Part shown: in pieces, positions 1-4,096 of the stretch
Position numbering within the stretch: the first letter of the stretch is position 1
Layout: each line of letters begins with the position of its first letter
NCBI GenBank assembly: GCA_019313105.1
Contig: JAFDBW010000204.1
Span: 1-5,755, forward strand
Length of the DNA stretch: 5,755 bases
Reading direction: 5' to 3'
Source of the DNA: Deltaproteobacteria bacterium
GTDB taxonomy: Bacteria > Desulfobacterota > Desulfuromonadia > Desulfuromonadales > BM103
Notes under the pieces: generated by a model
Database searches by the model: none
What the model was told of the DNA's origin: nothing
The model's input: the letters and a program-made list of their open reading frames with translations, nothing else
Translations under genes and position numbers: made by a program

Positions 1-311
1 ATCTTGACGACCAGTCGCAGGTTCGACTCGATCATCTTGTCGCGGGCGGCCATGTCGCCGTCATCTATGCGTCTGGCCAGGGCCCTTTCTTCTTCAGCGG
101 TCAAAAGGTTGGTCTTCTGAATATCCTTGAGATAGAGCTTGATGGCATCCATCGCAAAGTCTTCATAGTCCTCGGCAGCTTCTTTCTCTTCTTCCTCGCG
201 CTCTACCCGGGCCAGAGTATCTTCATCCGGCTCTTGATCGACCGTAACGGTCGATGGTTTTTGCACGTCTTCAAGGTCGACTTTTTCACTGTCCTGCAAC
301 GCATCACTCAT
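1..311 (-). CDS. rpoS: RNA polymerase sigma factor RpoS, N-terminal part (3' end beyond window)
   Basis: This gene encodes a sigma70-family factor that directs RNA polymerase to general-stress and stationary-phase promoters. The start is ATG at 311, and 103 whole codons are visible before the window edge. I translated this stretch by hand. Residues 1-52 form a variable, strongly acidic leader with a Glu run at 39-42. Residues 55-85 match sigma region 1.2 (DAIKLYLKDIQ, then LLTAEEERALARRI). Residues 86-103 enter region 2.1 (MIESNLRLVVK), the start of the core-polymerase-binding helix. A good Shine-Dalgarno, AGAAGGA at 320-326, sits 8 nt before the ATG and supports this start. RpoS rather than RpoD is preferred because an nlpD-like gene lies directly upstream, as in many proteobacteria, and because the region 1.1 expected of RpoD is absent. 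The 80-bp gap to nlpD shows no convincing promoter; in E. coli the main rpoS promoter lies inside nlpD. Confidence 0.9.
   Translation of the reverse strand, partial: MSDALQDSEKVDLEDVQKPSTVTVDQEPDEDTLARVEREEEEKEAAEDYEDFAMDAIKLYLKDIQKTNLLTAEEERALARRIDDGDMAARDKMIESNLRLVVK
237..255. repeat. Perfect 19-bp inverted repeat inside early rpoS
   Basis: The plus strand reads ATCGACCGT-A-ACGGTCGAT, two perfect 9-bp arms around a single base. It lies in codons 19-25 of rpoS (P-S-T-V-T-V-D). In the rpoS mRNA it could fold into an 8-bp, GC-containing stem with a 3-nt loop. As DNA it is a symmetric dyad that a dimeric protein could bind. No run of U follows it, so it does not look like an intrinsic terminator. 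Its presence is read directly from the sequence; any function is inference, and chance within a coding region is possible. Confidence 0.6.
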
Positions 312-391
312 GACAAGGATCCTTCTGTTGTTTGGCTTAGAGCTGTTAAACAGGCATTATTACGGATATGGAGTCTAAGTGACCACCACAA

Positions 392-1153
392 CTAAGGCAA
401 GTACAAAATCGGGTTGACCGCCGACTTGCCTTTGCGAATTTCGAAATGAAGTCGGGCACTTTGTCCGTTCGGCGGGACACCACTCAAGGCAATCTCATCG
501 CCCTGCCCAACAAAATCATGCATCTGTACAAGGTTTTTATGGTTGTAGCCATAGACACTGAAAAAACTGTTAGAATGTTCGACAATAACCAGGTTGCCGT
601 AACCGGGAATCGCATTGCCACTGTAGATGACCTTGCCTGGAGCAGCCGCTACGACTTTGGTCCCCTTGGGCACCCCGATTTCAATCCCCTTGTATACTTT
701 CTGGCTCTGTGAACCGAACTTGTTGAGAATTTTACCCTGCGCCGGCCAGATAAAAGTCCCTTTAGTTGGCTTTGAAGAAAGATCGGTTTGCGGAGCGGCA
801 GGTTTAGCGGCAGAAGGCTTTTGAGCAGCTTTTGCCGGCTGCTTAGCTGTGGAGGCCCTGCTTGATGTCGTTTGGGCAGGCGCTCTGGCTATCGATGGAC
901 TCGCAACTGTCGCGGGCACATTACGCAGTTGCGTTACCCCGGGGATAAAGACCTTCTGGTTGACCTTTAACTGAGCCGGGTCCTTGATATGGTTGATCCG
1001 CGCCAGACGATTTTCGTCAACGTCATAAGTCATGGCTATGCGGTAGAGGGTCTGGCCCGGCTTCACCGTATGATAAATCCCCGTCGGAGCACACGATAAC
1101 ACCAGGCAGAAGAGCAATAACGGCGGGCATAATTTTATTATGGTTCGCAACAT
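392..1153 (-). CDS. nlpD: NlpD-like LysM/M23 lipoprotein, probably catalytically inactive amidase activator
   Basis: This is probably an envelope lipoprotein that binds peptidoglycan and activates a cell-wall amidase at division, as NlpD does for AmiC in E. coli. Residues 1-20 are a lipoprotein signal peptide with lipobox VLSC, making Cys21 the lipidated residue. A LysM domain covers about 27-71 (YHTVKPGQTLYRIA to KVFIPG). Residues 75-130 are a low-complexity Ala/Pro/Ser/Lys linker. An M23/LytM domain fills about 131-253 and ends with LHFEIR and VNPILYLP, as in NlpD. The peptidase motifs are degenerate: HxGxD is YKGIE (Tyr154, Glu158), the mid-domain His appears to be Tyr203, and HxH is RLH (Arg234, His236). 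The ATG at 1153 has only a weak, distant AGG, but a TAG stop lies 21 nt upstream in frame and the signal peptide needs this start. The gene lies 65 bp after the yqaA-like gene and 80 bp before rpoS, the classic nlpD position. Confidence 0.87.
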   Translation of the reverse strand: MLRTIIKLCPPLLLFCLVLSCAPTGIYHTVKPGQTLYRIAMTYDVDENRLARINHIKDPAQLKVNQKVFIPGVTQLRNVPATVASPSIARAPAQTTSSRASTAKQPAKAAQKPSAAKPAAPQTDLSSKPTKGTFIWPAQGKILNKFGSQSQKVYKGIEIGVPKGTKVVAAAPGKVIYSGNAIPGYGNLVIVEHSNSFFSVYGYNHKNLVQMHDFVGQGDEIALSGVPPNGQSARLHFEIRKGKSAVNPILYLP

Positions 1154-1218
1154 CAGAATAACGCATTCAACCTAATCTTCCAAGATCCACGCACCACTTT
1201 CTTCACCAGTGTCCTATA

Positions 1219-1812
1219 TCAAAAGACATATTTCAATAGCAGGAAGCCTCCGACCAGCAATAACACAAAAACAATGCTGAGCAGATTGAAGTAGCGATCA
1301 ATAAAATCACGCATACCCGGGCCGTAACGGCGCAGCAGCCAGGCAACCAGGAAAAAGCGCAGACTGCGGCTGACCATGGATGCTATGACGAAAACCAGAA
1401 GGTTGATCTTGAAGACACCCGAGCCGATCGTGATAACCTTGTAGGGAATCGGGGTAAAGCCTGCAGTGAAGACCACCCAAAAGTCGTACTCGGCGAAAAG
1501 GCCCTGTACCTTCTCGAATACGGCTGGCGTAAAGCCGGGGATATAATCGAAGAAGAATGAGTTGACCAGTGGCCAGGCTCCCCAGCCGATGGCATAACCG
1601 ATCAGGCCGCCCAGCACGGAGCCGGCCGATGCCAGCAAGGCAAAACGCCATGCTCTTGATGGCAAGGCAATACACAGGGCAATCAGGAGAACATCCGGAG
1701 GGACCGGGAAAACCGATGACTCCACGAGTGCCAGCAGAAAAAGAGCCGGACCACCATATGGGGTCTCGGCCCAATGCAGAACCCAATCGTAGAGTCTTCT
1801 TATCAGGTGCAT
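1219..1812 (-). CDS. YqaA-family (DedA/VTT superfamily) inner-membrane protein
   Basis: This is a 197-residue multi-pass membrane protein of the YqaA branch of the DedA/SNARE-associated (VTT) superfamily. Some DedA relatives move polyprenyl-phosphate or phospholipids across the inner membrane; the role of the YqaA branch is not established. Hydrophobic segments lie at about 22-50, 56-79, 111-130, 136-160 and 175-196. Family-type features visible are the acidic ESSVFPVPPD motif (Glu31, Asp40) in a proline-rich reentrant-like turn, the glycine-rich GSVLGGLIGYAIG stretch at 64-76, the GFTPIPYKV motif at 118-126, and SRSLRFF at 148-154 with conserved-type arginines. The start at 1812 lies only 3 bp after the pcm stop, with a modest GAGAGAG Shine-Dalgarno inside the end of pcm, so translation is probably coupled. 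Its place between pcm and nlpD hints at an envelope role, but the substrate cannot be read from the sequence. Confidence 0.83.
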   Translation of the reverse strand: MHLIRRLYDWVLHWAETPYGGPALFLLALVESSVFPVPPDVLLIALCIALPSRAWRFALLASAGSVLGGLIGYAIGWGAWPLVNSFFFDYIPGFTPAVFEKVQGLFAEYDFWVVFTAGFTPIPYKVITIGSGVFKINLLVFVIASMVSRSLRFFLVAWLLRRYGPGMRDFIDRYFNLLSIVFVLLLVGGFLLLKYVF

Positions 1813-1815
1813 AAA

Positions 1816-2472
1816 TCAGGCTCTCTCATCGCGCCAGCCGTGATTGCCGACCAGTGGCACGAACCGGCAGCCAAGAAGCTGCTCTTCCTTGAACTCATGT
1901 TCGGATGTGCGGGTTATTCGCATCAGCACCTGGCTCATTCGATCCCCGACCGGTATCACCAGGCGGCCGCCGACTGCCAGTTGATCAAGATAGTCACGGG
2001 GCACATCGGGAGCACCCGCCGTGACGACGATAGCATCAAAGGGGGCCATCTCCTGCCAACCGAGAGTGCCATCCGCCAGGCGGATATTGACCTTGCTGTA
2101 GCCACAAGAATCAAGGGCTTTCCTGGCACGGCGGGCCAGCGCAGGGATGCGCTCCAGGGAGAAGACCTGATCGGCCAGCACGGCGAGGACAGCGGCCTGG
2201 TAGCCGGAGCCCGTACCGACTTCAAGAACTTTTTCTGTGCCGTCGAGCGCCAGGGCCTCGCTCATCACGGCGACCATGTAGGGCTGGGAAATCGTCTGTC
2301 TTTCACCGATCGGCAAAGGCGCATCCTGGTAGGCCTGACTTTCAAGGGCTTCTTCGACAAATTTATGCCTTGGCACCTGCAACATTGCATCGATGACCCT
2401 GGTATCCCTGACACCGCGAGCCACGACCTGGTCTTCAACCATGCGCCGACGGGCGATCGAGAAGTCCTTCAT
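1816..2472 (-). CDS. pcm: Protein-L-isoaspartate O-methyltransferase
   Basis: This cytoplasmic repair enzyme uses S-adenosylmethionine to methylate the carboxyl of L-isoaspartyl residues in aged proteins, which lets them revert to aspartate. At 218 residues it has the usual bacterial length. Visible motifs in order are MVEDQVVARGV at 11-21; the substrate-site segment GERQTISQPYMVAVM at 56-70, with Ser62 in the position of the family's conserved active-site serine; SAM-binding motif I, LEVGTGSGYQAAVLA, at 83-97; the acidic motif II end FSLER at 104-108; LADGTLGW at 132-139; DAIVVTAGAP at 146-155; and LVIPVG at 171-176. Its ATG overlaps the surE stop by four bases (ATGA, 2469-2472), a sign of translational coupling, and this overlap supports the first ATG over Met11. 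The surE-pcm pair is widely conserved and tied to stationary-phase survival. Confidence 0.96.
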   Translation of the reverse strand: MKDFSIARRRMVEDQVVARGVRDTRVIDAMLQVPRHKFVEEALESQAYQDAPLPIGERQTISQPYMVAVMSEALALDGTEKVLEVGTGSGYQAAVLAVLADQVFSLERIPALARRARKALDSCGYSKVNIRLADGTLGWQEMAPFDAIVVTAGAPDVPRDYLDQLAVGGRLVIPVGDRMSQVLMRITRTSEHEFKEEQLLGCRFVPLVGNHGWRDERA

Positions 2473-3248
2473 GCCTGGGGGGCCTCACTGTCAGAATCAA
2501 CCGGGAAATCTTCCATGAGCCACTGGCGCAATCGGTCCATGGCAGCGTAATTGGTCAGGTCCAGGTGTAACGGCGTCACCGAAACATAGCCATGTTGTAC
2601 GGCATGAAAATCGGTACCCTCAAGGTCCTGAAAATCAAGATCTCCGGCACCGATCCAGTAATAGGTTCGTCCGCGGGGGTCGATATTTTCGATCACGGCA
2701 TCTTCGTAGATTCGCTTGCCCTGCCTGGTCAGGCGTACTCCCAGGGGCTTGCTGGGTGGGACATTGACGTTGATGAAGGTGTCAGCAGGCATGCCATGTT
2801 CTGTTACGGTCCGTGCCAACTGCTCGGCAACCCCGGCGGCATCGGCAAAGTCTGTATAACTGAAGCTTTTGGAGGAAAGTGACACAGCAATAGCCGGAAC
2901 ACCCATCAGGGTCGCCTCCATCGCTGCAGCAACAGTGCCTGAATAGGTCAGGTCGTCTCCCATGTTGCCCCCCTTGTTGATTCCCGAAATGACCAGATCC
3001 GGCTTTTCTTTGAGGATGCCGTGGATTCCAAGGTTGACCGCATCGGTCGGTGTCCCGCTCACAGCCCAGCGATCCGCAAGAATCTCTTCAGCGCGCAGGG
3101 GTGCATGCAGGGTCAGGGCATGACCGATGGCGCTTCTTTCCCGGTCGGGCGCGACAACGACGATCCGTCCAAGCGATTGCAAGCGATCAGCCAGGGCTTG
3201 CAAGCCAGCGGAATGAATCCCGTCGTCATTCGTCAGTAAGATCAGCAC
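2469..3248 (-). CDS. surE: 5'/3'-nucleotidase SurE (survival protein)
   Basis: SurE is a divalent-metal-dependent phosphatase that removes phosphate from nucleoside 5'- and 3'-monophosphates, and from short polyphosphate in some species. The 259-residue protein has the family's usual length. The N-terminal strand MLILLTNDDG carries the metal-binding pair Asp8-Asp9. PDRERSAIGHALTLH (35-49) contains Ser39, and LVISGINKGGNMGDDLTYSGTVAAAMEA (85-112, quoted here only by its ends LVISGIN and VAAAMEA) contains Asn91 and Asn95, so the expected metal and active-site set is complete. The start is GTG at 3248: an in-frame TGA lies 12 nt upstream, so no earlier start exists, and the conserved strand begins at once. 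No clear Shine-Dalgarno precedes the GTG, so initiation may be weak or depend on readthrough from the MerR-type gene 40 bp upstream. It shares an ATGA overlap with pcm downstream. Confidence 0.96.
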   Translation of the reverse strand: MLILLTNDDGIHSAGLQALADRLQSLGRIVVVAPDRERSAIGHALTLHAPLRAEEILADRWAVSGTPTDAVNLGIHGILKEKPDLVISGINKGGNMGDDLTYSGTVAAAMEATLMGVPAIAVSLSSKSFSYTDFADAAGVAEQLARTVTEHGMPADTFINVNVPPSKPLGVRLTRQGKRIYEDAVIENIDPRGRTYYWIGAGDLDFQDLEGTDFHAVQHGYVSVTPLHLDLTNYAAMDRLRQWLMEDFPVDSDSEAPQA

Positions 3249-3288
3249 GGAGTTATTTCAGGCAGAGAGTCAATGGGGAACAAATATC

Positions 3289-3696
3289 TCAAGGCACAAT
3301 TTTCAGGCTTTTTTTCAGTTGCAGGATATCTTCGCGAATCTCCTTGAGCAGCTTCAGGTCGACGGACCCGGACAGAGGAAGAGCAAGCTGGTCATCCTTA
3401 GCAGACGTCTTTACCGTGGATTTTTTGACCGGTTCAGCGACCTTGCGATCGGGCTTCTCACGCAGTTTCTTACGTGCACCAGCGATGGTAAAGCCCTGGT
3501 TGTAAAGGAGGTCCTTCAGATGCAGGATCAGTTCTACATCCCGCTTGCGATAGAGCCGTTGGTTGCTACGACTCTTGTTTGGTCGTATAGCTTTAAACTC
3601 AGTCTCCCAGTAACGGAGGACATGTGTTTTAACGCCGGTGAATTTGGCAACTTCACCGATCTTGTAATAAAGTTTGTCGGGAATCTGAAAGTCCAT
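3289..3696 (-). CDS. MerR-family transcriptional regulator, cysteine-free, effector unknown
   Basis: This is a 135-residue DNA-binding protein. Residues 9-78 form a MerR-type winged helix-turn-helix: YKIGEVAKFTGV (11-22) is the first helix-turn-helix, VLRYWETEF (26-34) follows, and NQRLYRKRDVELI (45-57) is the wing and next helix. A basic, Lys-rich low-complexity linker (about 79-102) leads to a short amphipathic C-terminal helix, VDLKLLKEIREDILQLKKSL (112-131), that probably forms the dimer coiled coil. The protein has no cysteine, which argues against the metal or thiol sensing known for MerR, CueR and SoxR, and there is no room for a large ligand domain. ATG at 3696 has an AGGG about 9 nt upstream and lies 36 bp after the ihfA stop, so it is probably cotranscribed with ihfA. 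Short MerR-like genes next to ihfA recur in proteobacteria, but I know of no assigned target. Family call is firm; function is unknown. Confidence 0.87.
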   Translation of the reverse strand: MDFQIPDKLYYKIGEVAKFTGVKTHVLRYWETEFKAIRPNKSRSNQRLYRKRDVELILHLKDLLYNQGFTIAGARKKLREKPDRKVAEPVKKSTVKTSAKDDQLALPLSGSVDLKLLKEIREDILQLKKSLKIVP

Positions 3697-3732
3697 GCGC
3701 CGAAACCCTGGAGATGGCGGAGCGGACGTGCT

Positions 3733-4017
3733 CTATCCCTCCGAGTCGTTTAATGATGCCTTGAGCACCTGGCTCGGCTTGAAGGTCAGAATGCGTCGGG
3801 AAGATATTTCTATCTCTTCCCCTGTCTGTGGGTTACGACCACGACGAGTCGCCTTGTCCTTGACGACAAAGTTACCGAAACCGGCTATCTTGATCTTGTC
3901 GCCCCCCTCAAGTGTGTTCTTCATGATGTCGAAAACCATTTCGACGATCTCGGCGGACTCCTTTTTGGAGAAGCCGGTTTTCAGATAAACATTTTCGACA
4001 AGGTCCGCCTTAGTCAT
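3733..4017 (-). CDS. ihfA: Integration host factor alpha subunit
   Basis: IHF alpha is one half of a heterodimer (partner IhfB, not in this window) that binds specific DNA sites and bends them sharply, aiding sigma54 promoters, recombination and nucleoid structure. The 94-residue length fits. The N-terminal helices begin TKADLVENVYLKTGFSKKES (2-21). The body strand KIKIAGFGNFVVKDKA (41-56) is typical of the HU/IHF family. The DNA-clasping arm follows with GRNPQTGEEIEIS (60-72), where Pro63 is the intercalating proline. The C-terminal FKPSQVLKASLN (79-90) completes the fold. IhfA is favoured over IhfB or HU because the gene follows pheT, as in E. coli. A strong Shine-Dalgarno GGAGGT (4026-4031), 8 nt before the ATG, decides the start. 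A plausible private promoter lies in the 79-bp gap after pheT. Confidence 0.93.
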   Translation of the reverse strand: MTKADLVENVYLKTGFSKKESAEIVEMVFDIMKNTLEGGDKIKIAGFGNFVVKDKATRRGRNPQTGEEIEISSRRILTFKPSQVLKASLNDSEG

Positions 4018-4059
4018 GAATATCCACCTCCATTAGATATCTACGTGATTTTTCAGGTT

Positions 4060-4089
4060 TTTATACCACAGGCTGAAGAAAATACGCAA
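4060..4089 (-). promoter_or_regulatory. Putative sigma70-type promoter for ihfA
   Basis: On the minus strand a TATAAA -10 box (4060-4065) is preceded by TGG, giving an extended -10 (TGn). An 18-bp spacer separates it from a weak -35-like TTGCGT (4084-4089). Transcription would begin near 4053, giving a leader of about 36 nt that contains the GGAGGT ribosome binding site. It lies wholly in the pheT-ihfA gap and would let ihfA and later genes be transcribed apart from pheT; E. coli ihfA likewise has its own promoter besides readthrough from pheT. The -35 matches only three of six positions, so this rests mainly on the -10 and its location. Confidence 0.45.
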
Positions 4090-4096
4090 CATTTTT

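Noticed and set aside
343..353. CTGTT-A-AACAG dyad in the nlpD-rpoS gap
   Set aside because: Only 5-bp arms; short dyads of this kind are common by chance, and nothing around it suggests an operator.
1155..1183. TTGGAA, 17 bp, TATTCT just before nlpD on the minus strand, resembling a promoter
   Set aside because: The -10 would end one base before the nlpD ATG, so transcription would start inside the gene and remove the start codon and signal peptide. Both hexamers match only four of six positions.
1307..1786. A 159-codon minus-strand frame overlapping the YqaA-type gene
   Set aside because: It is an alternative frame of the membrane protein; the 197-residue frame has coherent hydrophobic segments and family motifs, this one does not.
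1774..2550. A 258-codon open frame on the plus strand, antisense to pcm and overlapping the ends of the YqaA-type gene and surE
   Set aside because: The opposite strand encodes well-conserved Pcm with intact motifs throughout. The plus-strand translation shows no recognisable domain and runs through three genes, so it is a shadow created by codon bias.
3169..3187. Repeated CAAGCGAT within surE
   Set aside because: Two adjacent imperfect copies in a coding stretch rich in similar codons (around ALADRLQSLG), with no extension; not a repeat array.
3249..3288. Possible tRNA gene or terminator between the MerR-type gene and surE
   Set aside because: The gap is only 40 bp, too short for a tRNA, and shows no hairpin followed by a U run.
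3050..3753. Plus-strand open frames of 144-151 codons opposite the MerR-type gene and the start of surE
   Set aside because: They lie antisense to clear family members, overlap each other in different frames, and show no domain or ribosome binding context.
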